This document shows, in pieces, positions 25,601 to 34,053 of a DNA stretch of 64,000 nt; the first letter of the stretch is position 1, and each line of letters opens with the position of its first letter. Source of the DNA: Paenibacillus cellulositrophicus. GTDB taxonomy: Bacteria > Bacillota > Bacilli > Paenibacillales > Paenibacillaceae. The stretch is taken from NCBI RefSeq assembly GCF_009363095.1, contig NZ_CP045296.1, positions 682,001-746,000 of the forward strand, given 5' to 3'. The translations under genes were made by a program, and so were the position numbers. The notes beneath the pieces were generated by a model. It worked only from the letters and a program-made list of their open reading frames with translations, was not told the origin of the DNA and ran no database searches.

Positions 25601-26800
25601 GCAGCGCCGCTTCTGGCGTCGGCGGGCGCAGCCGCCGCGCAAAGGGTGCCGGCGCAGGGCATCGCCCCAGCGCCGGACGCAGGCGGGCATGGCCGGCATG
25701 CCGCCATGCCGCCCGGGCAGGGCTTCGGCCTGCTGGTGGCCGAAGCCTGCCTGCTTGAGGCGCCGGGCGCGGCCGAGGCCGTCCGGCGCCACGCCGAAGC
25801 CGGCGGACGCGTGCTCGTCCTGCCGGCGGAAGCCCCGCAGCAGGCGGCGCTGGCACGCCTGCTGGACCGCCCCGTGCGGGTGGCTCCGCACGAGGCGTAT
25901 CACTTGGCGGCGAGTGACGGCGCCGCCATGCGCGGCATCAGCCCGGTTGACCTGTTCGGCTACGACAAGGTATTCTTGTCGCCGCGCGACGTGGTCAACC
26001 GGGTGCTGGCCAGCCACAAGATTGAAGCACCCGGCACGGAGGTGCTGTGCCGCAGCGTCGAAGGCACCGCCTGGAAGGACTACTTCGTGAACGGCTACAC
26101 GGCGGAGTACAGCCGTTTGGCGCTGGTGGAACTGAATCGCGCTAAGGCCGTTCCCGCAGGGGCATTCGTGATCAAAGCCAAGATTGGCGGGGGAAGCGTG
26201 GTATGCTCTCAGCTGCTGCCCGATCTCGGCAGCGACAAGGCGCTGCGCCTATATTCGCGCCTGCTCGCCAATCTCGGAGCTGCCTTCGATGACGGCTTGC
26301 TTACAAGCGAGAAGGGAGATGCACAGTGGGCCGTGGAAGCGGTGATGGCCCTGCCTTGTCCGCCGCATGTCGATTACGAAGCGATGAAAGCTTACCATAC
26401 GGATCCCGAATTTTCGTTAAACAATTTGGGCGAAGGCTTGTACGGATGGATGCAGAAGAAGGAACGGCGCCTGGATGACGGCATGCTTCGCATAGCGGAC
26501 GCTGGAGACACGCCATGGTTCTTCAGCTGTTTCATCCAGGTGCCAGGGAAGGAAAACGAGATTCGGCAGGGGAAGCTGCGGATCAACACCGAGGCGTGGT
26601 TCGAGATCTATATAAACGGGGAAAAGGTCTCGAGGCCTGAGCAGGAAATCATCCTGAAGGGCGGGCTGAACCGGCTCATCGCCATCGTTCGCAGGACAGC
26701 GGGAGACCTTCTTCTCGGCATGACCTTCCTGAATCGGGAAGGTACGTACATGAAGGATCTGGCGTTCCGCCTGACGCTGGACGAAGTCGAGCCGAAATAG
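22598..26800 (+). CDS. Very large GH2-family glycosidase
   Basis: 1400 residues from the ATG at 22598 (GAAGGGG upstream; GTG at 22589 possible). Residues 1-200 are the GH2 sugar-binding jelly roll (LNGEWDF, VPSSWRR), followed by an Ig-like part, then a TIM barrel with NLRGDSWHFQG. The acid/base is predicted as Glu461 in LWSVQNEM and the nucleophile as Glu531 in TFGEHGG. The 600-residue tail after about residue 770 is unusual. It contains amidotransferase-like (beta-galactosidase trimerisation type) stretches and an Ala-rich segment coded by DNA of about 80% GC. No signal peptide, so it acts on imported oligosaccharides. Specificity (galactosidase, glucuronidase or other) is not clear. Confidence 0.87.
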   Translation: MRNSLCLNGEWDFMPLYDQPQSRKLPENIVYDQHKVQVPSSWRRTYKQGTGRSFGYIPEYGYVPMDLYDYPKEWDTAEAGVLHRSFRLPDHMAGQRIVLRLDGIMQKAVIYLDREEIAVWEDGYLPLRLDITSRVQADHEHHLHVVCGSFDRVTLPSGSQKVTGLTGSWFGTVCRGIWQDVYLESYPELSLEDVTIRTSVRDGKLEVHAIAGGASTEIEHNSREMEQNTVQVRLVVRELGVLSGNEHHVEHAQASATHPDPNTVLAASAAAVPVDVAVIQLPRLCENERDGTAYRASFNLEWPEAHWWSPDSPFLYRAELELLANERVIDRRHITFGFREFWCEGPQFVLNGIPINLRGDSWHFQGGVQQAEAYIRNWYRMCRSVGVNSIRLHAEPYPEDYVRIADEEGMLIVNETAIYGSGKSMQADHPAYLENCRNHVRRLVQRDKNHPSVILWSVQNEMRWVDGRDGFKTHIPGLMAAIRELDPTRPILAEGDNRLLSKEDTEVESRHYNIDGTISQWDRDVPLTFGEHGGWWYICPQNSSMYVGLRAYCGTDESTAGLAEKERLFVEYARRLGVSGISTFNFAHYFMRAMPDRDVILPPTGPGELCQPGVKPKRIPAYSLTLNNGLLPEEYPAYSPNPAFAIMARAFKPATIIAAEYNRCFYDDAPVHRSFDVYNDTLAAQDVRVECKIRQGGKLVHEQSFDFRQAPAEHQIISLQWTPESVDAEERAELTAQLMHDGQLMDELRIEYRLVSARLRSGAVEVGREAFFWGPSCEYDMICRMIPECAAIERESLARLSADSLLIIGTYAEDADGGLEAQLKAFVERGGRLILLEQNQLSLGKLTLSRRPFIRAHAGSYSHPVLKGIGDEDLMFWHEELREEGPLPIIHAAFEKPVTGDFTLLLECGAGDFGDGGDLWSPLLEYRSGTGMFIASQLDLMANVARVPQACLLLRNLIAYAGRADDAGAGETARTAALVRAGGAAAAFLDKLRLNYTALGEAAPLLASAGAAAAQRVPAQGIAPAPDAGGHGRHAAMPPGQGFGLLVAEACLLEAPGAAEAVRRHAEAGGRVLVLPAEAPQQAALARLLDRPVRVAPHEAYHLAASDGAAMRGISPVDLFGYDKVFLSPRDVVNRVLASHKIEAPGTEVLCRSVEGTAWKDYFVNGYTAEYSRLALVELNRAKAVPAGAFVIKAKIGGGSVVCSQLLPDLGSDKALRLYSRLLANLGAAFDDGLLTSEKGDAQWAVEAVMALPCPPHVDYEAMKAYHTDPEFSLNNLGEGLYGWMQKKERRLDDGMLRIADAGDTPWFFSCFIQVPGKENEIRQGKLRINTEAWFEIYINGEKVSRPEQEIILKGGLNRLIAIVRRTAGDLLLGMTFLNREGTYMKDLAFRLTLDEVEPK

Positions 26801-26911
26801 GCAGGTACGCAGACGTGCTGCCGATCGGGCTGAACTACATTTTTTATAGGAAGGCTTCTTCCCGCAGAACCAACACGGAATCCTTACTTCATCATTTTTC
26901 AGGAGGTTGTT

Positions 26912-28048
26912 ATGAACTGGAGCGCAACGATCGAGCAAACGCTGTTAACGACGAAAGCCAACATCGCACGCTTTCATGGTCAATTTCCGCATGTCAGCCA
27001 CGGAGATGGCAAATATCAGCTGGTGAATCATACTGATTGGACGGAAGGCTTCTGGGCCGGCATTTTATGGTTGAGTTACGAATACAGTAAAGATCCGGAT
27101 ATCCACCATGCAGCAGTCCAAAGCGTCCGTACTTTTCAGGAGAGGCTGCAGCAGGGAAGTAACTTGCAGCACCACGATATCGGCTTCCTGTATTCTCTGT
27201 CCGCCATGGCAGGCTGGATTGTCGAGCAGAATGAAGATGCCCGGCAAACCGCCTTGCAGGCAGCCGACCTGCTCTTAAAACGATGGAGGCCGGCCGCGCA
27301 AATCATTCAGGCGTGGGGTCCGGAAGGGGACCCGGAAAACGGCGGGCGTATCATCATCGACTGCCTGATGAATCTTCCGCTTCTGTATTGGGCGTCCGAG
27401 CAGACCGGTGACCCTCACTATGCCGCGATCGCCCGCATTCATGCGGATAAGAGCCGGAGATTTCTCGTACGTGGTGACGGATCATCATACCATACGTTCT
27501 ACTTCGATCCGCAAACGGGCGATTCGATCCGCGGAGGTACGTATCAGGGCTTCAGGGATGGTTCCACCTGGTCCCGCGGGCAGGCTTGGGGCATTTACGG
27601 TTTCGCGCTCGCCTACCGTTATTTGAAGGAGCCGTATTTCTTGGACACGGCTAAGCAGCTGGCCCGGTATTTCATAGATCACGTACCGGAGGATCTCGTG
27701 GCTTATTGGGATTTTGACGCCCCGCAGCAGCAGGGTGAACCGAGGGACAGCTCTGCTTCGGCTATTGCAGCATGCGGAATGCTGGAGCTGGCGCAGCATC
27801 TGGACGAATCGGATCCTGAACGCGCATTTTTTCAGGAGTTCGCGGAGCAATCCGTCATCTCCATGGCGTACGGTTATTTCACGGCCGGCAGTACGGAGGA
27901 AGAGGGATTCCTGCGGCATGGCTCCTACTTTGTCAGAGGGGGAATTTCGCCGGATGATTTTGTCATTTGGGGCGATTATTTTTTCCTGGAAGCACTGATG
28001 CGTCTGGATGGCCACTCGCCCGGATATTGGTACGAAAGATCGCTCTAA
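26912..28048 (+). CDS. ugl: Unsaturated glucuronyl hydrolase, GH88
   Basis: 378 residues, the normal length. From memory it closely follows the Bacillus sp. GL1 enzyme (FPHVS.G..KY, TDWT.GFW.GILWL.YEY, HHDIGFLYSLSA, GGRIIIDCL.NLPLL). The two catalytic Asp residues are Asp89 in HHDIGF and Asp150 in RIIIDC, one position on from D88/D149 of that enzyme. It hydrates the double bond of unsaturated uronic acids left by polysaccharide lyases, releasing a keto-uronate. It has no signal peptide, so it is cytoplasmic. CAGGAGG precedes the ATG. It implies that the locus handles lyase products, although no recognised polysaccharide lyase gene is in the window. Confidence 0.93.
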   Translation: MNWSATIEQTLLTTKANIARFHGQFPHVSHGDGKYQLVNHTDWTEGFWAGILWLSYEYSKDPDIHHAAVQSVRTFQERLQQGSNLQHHDIGFLYSLSAMAGWIVEQNEDARQTALQAADLLLKRWRPAAQIIQAWGPEGDPENGGRIIIDCLMNLPLLYWASEQTGDPHYAAIARIHADKSRRFLVRGDGSSYHTFYFDPQTGDSIRGGTYQGFRDGSTWSRGQAWGIYGFALAYRYLKEPYFLDTAKQLARYFIDHVPEDLVAYWDFDAPQQQGEPRDSSASAIAACGMLELAQHLDESDPERAFFQEFAEQSVISMAYGYFTAGSTEEEGFLRHGSYFVRGGISPDDFVIWGDYFFLEALMRLDGHSPGYWYERSL

Positions 28049-28096
28049 CTATAAAAGGCGGCGAAGAAGTAAATGTCGGCTTTACCGAGTATGAAC

Positions 28097-28124
28097 AAAG
28101 GTGGCGGCCATTGTGCCGCCTTTT
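28097..28124 (+). terminator. Terminator after GH88
   Basis: GGCGGC (28103-28108) pairs with GCCGCC (28115-28120), followed by TTTT. It probably ends the transporter/glycosidase operon. Confidence 0.6.
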
Positions 28125-28183
28125 ACCATTGTTTATGCCGTTTCCGCTGAACGACAAGCGTACGCTGAGATGGACTGTTGAGC

Positions 28184-28218
28184 ACAAAAAGAAGGGACAC
28201 GTTAAAGAACGTATCCCT
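28184..28218 (-). terminator. Terminator of the catalase gene
   Basis: Arms 28208-28218 and 28193-28203 pair with one mismatch; on the minus strand a TTCTTTTTG tract follows. It lies 60-90 bp after the catalase stop. Confidence 0.65.
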
Positions 28219-28280
28219 CCTACCAAGCTCAAACGTATGGCATACCCGAAATGATCCTCGAAATGATTCCTTGTTCAGTC

Positions 28281-29732
28281 TCAGCCTTTTCCTTTCAAAC
28301 CGATGTGCCGCGCAACCCTTTCACCCAGCTCCGGAGATGCTTCGTACAAATAACTTAATACGATCCGCTGCGTTTCATGGGATATTCCTTTCAGATCAGC
28401 TGCTAAGTTATCCACCAAGTGCTCCTGCTGCGCTGGTGAAATGGCGCGGTAAAACTCACCGGCTTGGGTGAAATTATCCGGTTTGGATATGTCGGTCCGT
28501 TCGAGCTTGCCCTCCACGTATCTGCCATTACCGCTGGTCACCAGGGAAGCCGGAGACCAATTCTCCTGGTGATTGATCGGTATGCTGCGAAAGCTAGGGC
28601 CTAACCGCCGGCGCTGGGAGTCCCAGTAAATGTTGGCGCGGCCCTGCAGCATTTTATCATCCGACAGCTCGGCACCCTCCAGCAGATTGGAGGGGGAAAA
28701 GGCAATCTTTTCGACCTGTCCCATATAATTGTCCGTATTGCGGTTCAATACGAGGCGGCCGACCGGACGAAGAGGGTACTGCTGCTGGTCCCATACCTTG
28801 GTATCATCCAGCGGGTCGAACGGAAGATGCGCCGCATCATCGGGATTCATCAGCTGCACATACAGCCCGTACTCCACGGTCTTGCCCGCGGCAATGGTAT
28901 CGTACAGATCCTGGCCGGCAATATCCGGGTTCTCACCCGCCAGCCGGGCTGCTTCCTGCCGATCGATATACTGCTCGCCGGCTAATGGCATCCAGTGGTA
29001 TTTTACATAAAAACGCATGCCCTTTGCATTTTTCCACACGTAAGTGCTCACGCTGTGACCCTTAATGTGGCGGAGACTCTTCACCGTGCCCACGTCCGAG
29101 TATAGCCAAACGAGGAAATGGGTAGCTTCCGGTGCCCTGGCTACAAAGCTCCAGAAGCGTTCGGGATCGATCAGATTGTTTTTCGGCGAGGGGAGAAAGG
29201 CCTTGATCGATTCCGGGAACCGGACGGCATCTCGAACCAAAAAGACGGGGATATGATTGCATAACAAATCAAATACCCCCTGCTCTGTGTAAAACTTGGT
29301 GGAAAACCCTCGCACATTGCGCGAAGTATCCGGTGTGCCTTTATTGCTGACCGCGAGGGAAAAGCGAACCGCGACGGGAACCTGCTGACCGGGCGTCTGC
29401 AAAAAGCTGAGCATCGTAAAGTCGGTCATGGAATGCACTGTCTCAAAATAACCGAATGCGCCAAAGCCTTTTACGTGGACGGGACGCTCAATGATTTTGC
29501 TATGTACAAAGGTTTCCAGCGTTTCATGCAAAATGTTATCCTGTTCCAGGACAGGTCCGCGTTCGCCAACCGTCTGCGAGTGCATCGCGGCCGGCAGATC
29601 TTCTGCCCATGGTAAGGACTGGTTTACGCTATGCGGCCTGTCGTTCCCCTCATTTGGAACCGCTGAATTTGGTTCACGGTTCGCTGTATTGCCAGCCTGA
29701 GGGGCAGCACCGTTGTGATGGGAATCGTTCAT
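28281..29732 (-). CDS. Heme catalase (small-subunit type)
   Basis: 483 residues. An N-terminal extension of about 50 residues, rich in Asn/Gly/Pro, precedes the catalase core. The distal His lies in ERPVHVKGFGAFGYFE, the distal Asn in FDLLCNHIPVFLVRD, and the proximal heme-ligand Tyr in ANIYWDSQRRRLGP. All three key residues are present, though the flanking residues are more divergent than in the common KatA type. It decomposes hydrogen peroxide in the cytoplasm. GGAGG lies 7 bases before the ATG. It is divergent from the NUDIX gene. I looked for a PerR box upstream and did not find a convincing one. Confidence 0.92.
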   Translation of the reverse strand: MNDSHHNGAAPQAGNTANREPNSAVPNEGNDRPHSVNQSLPWAEDLPAAMHSQTVGERGPVLEQDNILHETLETFVHSKIIERPVHVKGFGAFGYFETVHSMTDFTMLSFLQTPGQQVPVAVRFSLAVSNKGTPDTSRNVRGFSTKFYTEQGVFDLLCNHIPVFLVRDAVRFPESIKAFLPSPKNNLIDPERFWSFVARAPEATHFLVWLYSDVGTVKSLRHIKGHSVSTYVWKNAKGMRFYVKYHWMPLAGEQYIDRQEAARLAGENPDIAGQDLYDTIAAGKTVEYGLYVQLMNPDDAAHLPFDPLDDTKVWDQQQYPLRPVGRLVLNRNTDNYMGQVEKIAFSPSNLLEGAELSDDKMLQGRANIYWDSQRRRLGPSFRSIPINHQENWSPASLVTSGNGRYVEGKLERTDISKPDNFTQAGEFYRAISPAQQEHLVDNLAADLKGISHETQRIVLSYLYEASPELGERVARHIGLKGKG

Positions 29733-29937
29733 TCCTTAACCTCCATTTTCATGACTTCTCTCCTATATGGTTTATGCGGACTACCAATGAAAATATGAGT
29801 GGACATCCGTATGTCATTGCAGGTTTCGCGGCGCTGTGTATCGAAATATAGTCGCTTATAGGTTAGCTGGAATGTCATAAATAAGCCTCTCAAAAGAAAC
29901 TTTATAAATTATTATCAAGGGTGGGGAATGAAATAAC

Positions 29938-30417
29938 ATGATGATATCTTATGAGACCGGTACAAATACATTTCAGTTAAGGGCTGCTTGCATTATCCTC
30001 CATAGAGATAAGGTACTGATGCAAAGAGCAGCACATAATCAGTTGTGGTTTATACCCGGCGGCAGAGTGGAATTCGGTGAAACCGCAGAAGAAACGATCG
30101 AACGTGAAATGATGGAGGAATATGGGGCACCAATCTATGACCATAAGCTTTTCTGGATAATCGAAAATTTTATAGACTTTCCGGATCGTAAGGTTCACGA
30201 GCTGGGGATGTTTTTTCTTGTGAATTTGCCAAGAGATCATTCCATATATCATCATGTTGAAGAATTTCAAGGCATGGAAGAGGGATTTGTCAATCGGTGG
30301 ATCGATATCGATGAACTTGATCAGTATACCGTCATTCCTGAATTTGTTGCTTCGGAAATCAGACATTTAGATCATACGACAGGGGTCAAACATATTAAAA
30401 ATAGAGCCGTCAGATAG
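29938..30417 (+). CDS. NUDIX hydrolase
   Basis: 159 residues with a complete Nudix box at 42-64 (GRVEFGE, seven residues, REMMEEYGA), which binds the catalytic metal and cleaves nucleoside-diphosphate-linked substrates. The following part (ENFIDFPDRKVHELGMFFLV) is the usual beta sheet. The substrate is not predictable. It ends 19 bp before a GNAT gene and is probably co-transcribed with it. The next ATG (29941) is equally possible as start. Confidence 0.9.
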   Translation: MMISYETGTNTFQLRAACIILHRDKVLMQRAAHNQLWFIPGGRVEFGETAEETIEREMMEEYGAPIYDHKLFWIIENFIDFPDRKVHELGMFFLVNLPRDHSIYHHVEEFQGMEEGFVNRWIDIDELDQYTVIPEFVASEIRHLDHTTGVKHIKNRAVR

Positions 30418-30436
30418 ATCGGAGGGAGAATATATT

Positions 30437-30865
30437 ATGATCCGTGAAGCGGAATCCAAAGATAGGGAACAACTGAGTAACTTGTACAGAATGCTGGTGC
30501 CGAACAGTAAGAAAATGAATGTGCTGGAAGAGCAAATCGAAAAAATTAGAATGGATCCCGCCAATTTTCTGTTGGTCTATGAAGAGGAAGGAGCGTTGCT
30601 GGGAACGCTTACGCTGAACATCTGCCTTCAAGCCATGCATGGGACCAGACCCTATGGATTGATCGAAAACATCGTCGTTCATGAGGACCACCGCAGCCGG
30701 AATATCGGCCAATCCCTTCTGAAATATGCCGAAGAATATTGCAGATCGCTGCATTGTCACAAAATCATGCTGCTCAGCCATTCCAAGCGAGTTCGGGCCC
30801 ATCCATTTTTCGAACGAGAAGGATATGACGGCTCAGTCAGCAAAGGCTTCAAAAAATATTTGTAA
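30437..30865 (+). CDS. GNAT family N-acetyltransferase
   Basis: 142 residues. The acetyl-CoA binding motif A region is visible (ENIVVHEDHRSRNIGQSLLKYAEEYC, with the R/Q-x-x-G/A loop as RSRNIG), followed by a late-strand stretch HKIMLLSH and the C-terminal FFEREGYDG typical of GNAT enzymes. GGAGGGAG precedes the ATG. It probably acetylates an amine on a small molecule; substrate unknown. It follows the NUDIX gene directly. Confidence 0.88.
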   Translation: MIREAESKDREQLSNLYRMLVPNSKKMNVLEEQIEKIRMDPANFLLVYEEEGALLGTLTLNICLQAMHGTRPYGLIENIVVHEDHRSRNIGQSLLKYAEEYCRSLHCHKIMLLSHSKRVRAHPFFEREGYDGSVSKGFKKYL

Positions 30866-30923
30866 GCACATTCAGGAAAACCTAAAGGTCAGCCCGAATT
30901 TCCTCTGTATGAGAAGTGTTCGC

Positions 30924-30929
30924 TATAAT
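30924..30929 (+). promoter_or_regulatory. Possible -10 box before the FAD oxidase gene
   Basis: A perfect TATAAT (30924-30929) lies about 33 bases before the ATG. No good -35 is seen upstream, so this is a weak call. Confidence 0.35.
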
Positions 30930-30961
30930 GGGGTAACAGGCATCAAGAAAGGAATGTAATT

Positions 30962-32104
30962 ATGAAGAAATATATCATCATCGGATCAGGCATCCTGGGA
31001 GCATCGACGGCTTATCAGCTGGCAAAAATGGGAGCGGACGTCCTTCTCATCGACCGCAAGGATCCAGGACAGGCGACGGATGCCGCCGCGGGCATCATCT
31101 GCCCATGGCTGTCGCAGCGCCGCAATCAGGCCTGGTACCGGCTTGCCAAGGCAGGGGCGGCTTTTTATCCCGGGTTAATCAAGGAACTGGAAGCGGAAGG
31201 CGAGACTCAGACGGGTTATGCGAAGGTTGGTGCCCTCAGCGTCCACCAAGACCCGGAGAAAATCCGGAAAATGGAGGAGCGAGCTTTGAAGCGCAAGGCG
31301 GATGCACCGGAAATCGGCAGTATTACCCGGCTTTCCGAAGAAGAAACCCATCAATCCTTTCCGCTGCTGGAGAGGGGCTATCAATCGGTTCGGATCAGCG
31401 GCGCTGCCCGGGTTGATGGCCGTGCCCTGCGCGACGCTTTGATTCGGTCTGCCCAGAGGCACGGGGCTGTTGTGATTCAAGGGGATGCGAAGCTTCTGGC
31501 GGATGGGAACCGGGTGAGCGGAGTATCGGTCGGACCCGACGAATATGCAGCGGACCGCACGATCGTCTGTGCAGGGGCGTGGGCCGGACAGCTTCTGCAG
31601 CCGCTCGGTGTCCGCTTTAACGTCCGTTACCAAAAGGCGCAAATCATGCACCTCCAGCTCGAGAATCATGAGGATACAGGCACATGGCCAGTCGTCATAC
31701 CGCCTTCTGATCAGTATTTGCTGGCTTTCGACGAGCAGAAGATCGTGATCGGGGCAACTCATGAAAATGACGTGGAAGGCTACGATACAAGAACAACAGC
31801 GGGTGGTATGCAGGAGATTTTGAATAAAGGGTTAACCTTGGCACCCGGATTGGCGGACGGCACCTTTCAGGAGGTCAGAGTCGGATTCCGTCCGTTCACC
31901 TCTGATTTTTTGCCAGTGCTTGGAGCCGTTCCGGGCTGGAGCGGCCTGCTCGCGGCGAACGGGCTCGGTGCATCCGGCTTGACGATGGGGCCTTTTATCG
32001 GCTATCAGTTAGCTAAGCTGGCGCAAGGCGTGGAGCTTGATATCGACATACACAATTACGATATCCGCAAAGCCATTGATGAGGGTTCGTTAACCGAATC
32101 GTAA
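30962..32104 (+). CDS. FAD-dependent oxidoreductase, D-amino acid/glycine oxidase type
   Basis: 380 residues. The N-terminal dinucleotide-binding motif (IIIGSGILGASTAYQLAKMGADVLLID, GxGxxG at 8-13) marks the DAO family. AAGIICPWLSQRRN and the C-terminal LLAANGLGASGLTMGPFIGYQLAKL, the second FAD-contact segment, agree. Such enzymes oxidise secondary or primary amines of amino acids with FAD. Substrate and electron acceptor are not shown. A GAAAGGAATG site precedes the ATG. It seems to stand alone. Confidence 0.9.
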   Translation: MKKYIIIGSGILGASTAYQLAKMGADVLLIDRKDPGQATDAAAGIICPWLSQRRNQAWYRLAKAGAAFYPGLIKELEAEGETQTGYAKVGALSVHQDPEKIRKMEERALKRKADAPEIGSITRLSEEETHQSFPLLERGYQSVRISGAARVDGRALRDALIRSAQRHGAVVIQGDAKLLADGNRVSGVSVGPDEYAADRTIVCAGAWAGQLLQPLGVRFNVRYQKAQIMHLQLENHEDTGTWPVVIPPSDQYLLAFDEQKIVIGATHENDVEGYDTRTTAGGMQEILNKGLTLAPGLADGTFQEVRVGFRPFTSDFLPVLGAVPGWSGLLAANGLGASGLTMGPFIGYQLAKLAQGVELDIDIHNYDIRKAIDEGSLTES

Positions 32105-32203
32105 CCCGAACGTAACCCTCATGGATCGCCATTCTTCTACAATAGAAATGACATCTATACATATAAATACGTCTCCAATGGCGTATATAAAGGAGAATGA
32201 TCC

Positions 32204-32866
32204 ATGAAGAAACGGTTGAAGGTGTTCATTGCGGCGAGTTCGGCATTTGTCATTCTGTCGGGCTCTGCGCTGGCGGTGTCGGCCGGGCCGCGGATTTTTA
32301 TCAATGGGGCGGGATTCGCCAACAATTTTCTGAAATTGAAAATCGAAAACGGAACCGCCATGGTCTCGCTGCGGGCCATCGTGGAGCAGCTGAAAGGCGA
32401 AGTGGAGTACAAGAGCGACGGCATTCATGTGTCATTGCCCGAGGCGAGCAAGCTGGCTCAGCAGGTGAACGGCTTCATGAACGCACTGCAGGCCGATACG
32501 CCGGAGGATGCCGCAAAGACATGGATCCGCGGTGTTCAGAAGCGCAGCGGACCGATGCAGTACGCGGTGATGACTCCCGCGCTGCAGGCCAAAACCAAAC
32601 AGCAGTTTGAGGACAATTTCTGGGTTACCGGGGGTTCCAGTCCTCATATGGGCACAGTCACCAATATGACTACCAAGACATTGTCGGACGGCAAAGTGCA
32701 AATCTCCTTCGATTACCCGCTGGTGACTTCCGCAGGCGTGGAAGGCACAGGCAAAGCAATGCTCACGATTGAGAAAGGGTTTGGACCTGCTGATGACCAA
32801 TGGGCGATCTCGTCCATTTGGCTGAAAGATCCTGGAGATACCGGGCTCATGATCGGCGTGGATTAG
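32204..32866 (+). CDS. Exported protein with copper-amine-oxidase-like N-terminal domain
   Basis: 220 residues. A signal peptide (about 1-27, ALAVSA) is followed by a short Cu_amine_oxidN1-like beta segment (INGAGFANNFLKLKIENGTAMVSLRAIVEQLKGEVEYKSDG). Despite the family name, this is a domain found on many Bacillota envelope proteins and not an oxidase. The C-terminal 130 residues (TPEDAAKTWIRGVQKRSGPMQYAVM..., SFDYPLVTSAGVEGTGKAMLTIEK) resemble a ketosteroid-isomerase-like fold seen in secreted proteins; this is inference. AAAGGAGAA precedes the ATG. It ends at a clear terminator. Confidence 0.82.
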   Translation: MKKRLKVFIAASSAFVILSGSALAVSAGPRIFINGAGFANNFLKLKIENGTAMVSLRAIVEQLKGEVEYKSDGIHVSLPEASKLAQQVNGFMNALQADTPEDAAKTWIRGVQKRSGPMQYAVMTPALQAKTKQQFEDNFWVTGGSSPHMGTVTNMTTKTLSDGKVQISFDYPLVTSAGVEGTGKAMLTIEKGFGPADDQWAISSIWLKDPGDTGLMIGVD

Positions 32867-32876
32867 TTTTTTTTCG

Positions 32877-32904
32877 AAAGCTCGCTTGATAGCGGGCTTT
32901 TTTT
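32877..32904 (+). terminator. Rho-independent terminator
   Basis: Stem AAAGCTCGCT / AGCGGGCTTT (32877-32886 with 32891-32900), loop TGAT, then a T run, just after the exported-protein gene. Confidence 0.8.
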
Positions 32905-33032
32905 CTTGGTTTATCGTGTGCCCGGCAACCAATAAACATCGTCATTTCCCATTACACTGCATAAAATCCGGCTATTTTTCCCATCGTAAGAACATATTCA
33001 AACATGTCGGATTCTTAAGCAGGAGGCAAAAG

Positions 33033-34031
33033 ATGGCGCAGCAGCAGGAACGGGAGCATTGGCTGGCACTCATCAAAAAGGGAAACAAATCATCGGCGAT
33101 CGCCATGCTCGGCAATGCGGTCATCGCTGCAGCCAAAGGGGTGGGGGCCGCTTTAAGCGGCAGCGGGGCGATGTTTGCATCGGCGATGCACTCGCTTGCG
33201 GACTGTGTAAACCAAGGGTTTGTGTTTGCCGGAAGCGTGCTTGCCGAAAGAAAGCCTAACCGTAAATTTCCGACCGGATTCGGCCGCGTGATCAACATTT
33301 TCTGCATGGTCGCCGTCATTGTAGTGACGATTATGGCTTATGAAACGATTCGGGAAGGATGGCATTTGATTCATCATCCGGCTAAAGCGGGCGGAGCTTT
33401 TTGGATTAACGTGGGTGCGCTTATTCTGAACCTGGTGATCGATGGCGCGATTTTATTTAAGGTGATGAAGGAAATCGCCCGAGAAGCAAGGATCGAGGCC
33501 TCCGGTATCTCACTCATCCCTATGGCCTTCAAGCATGTATCACGCTCAGCACCTCCGACGCGGCTGGTCTTTTATGAGGATTTGGTAGCGGTCACCGGTG
33601 CGTTTCTGGCTCTTGTCGCTGTTGTTGTGACGACATTTACCGCCTTTAAAGCACTGGACGGCATCGTGACCGTCATCATCGGTGTGCTGATGGTGGCCGT
33701 CGCTTTCCGGGTAGGCTATGATAATATGGTCGGACTAATCGGTGTGGCTGCGCCGCGCGACGTGGCGGAGAAGGTGTCTTCCATCATCTTGTCCGATCAG
33801 GACGTCACCGACATCAACGGTCTGCGGATTATCCAGGAAGGCCGATACTATCATGTGGATACGATGATCGAACTTCGGAGCGGCCTGTCGCTTGCCGATG
33901 CCGATGATATTAAGTTCCGCGTTCAGGACCAGCTCAGCTCGGATCCGGATATATCCGATGTCGTATTAGGCATCATCGAAGATAACGGTGTGAAAAATTG
34001 GACGCCGGAGCATTTGAATGAGTTTTCGTAA
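33033..34031 (+). CDS. Cation diffusion facilitator (CDF) transporter
   Basis: 332 residues from the ATG at 33033, preceded by AGCAGGAGG. An upstream open stretch to 32886 overlaps the previous terminator and was not used. The CDF fold shows six helices. The metal-site helix carries ASAMHSLADCVNQ (HSxxD) near 45-57, and the C-terminal cytoplasmic domain carries HVDTMIELRSGLSLADADDIKFRVQDQL. It should export a divalent metal such as Zn, Mn or Fe in exchange for protons; the metal is not predictable. A terminator follows. Confidence 0.9.
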   Translation: MAQQQEREHWLALIKKGNKSSAIAMLGNAVIAAAKGVGAALSGSGAMFASAMHSLADCVNQGFVFAGSVLAERKPNRKFPTGFGRVINIFCMVAVIVVTIMAYETIREGWHLIHHPAKAGGAFWINVGALILNLVIDGAILFKVMKEIAREARIEASGISLIPMAFKHVSRSAPPTRLVFYEDLVAVTGAFLALVAVVVTTFTAFKALDGIVTVIIGVLMVAVAFRVGYDNMVGLIGVAAPRDVAEKVSSIILSDQDVTDINGLRIIQEGRYYHVDTMIELRSGLSLADADDIKFRVQDQLSSDPDISDVVLGIIEDNGVKNWTPEHLNEFS

Positions 34032-34053
34032 TCGCTAGAATTAAGATATATGA

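Noticed and set aside
25358..26090. Several open frames in other frames and strands within the GC-rich GH2 segment
   Set aside because: The segment is about 80% GC, so stop codons are rare in every frame. Their products are low-complexity Arg/Ala/Pro strings.
29880..29930. PerR box near the catalase/NUDIX divergent region (TTATAAATTATTATC)
   Set aside because: It mismatches the PerR consensus at about half of the positions, and it lies next to the NUDIX start rather than the catalase promoter.
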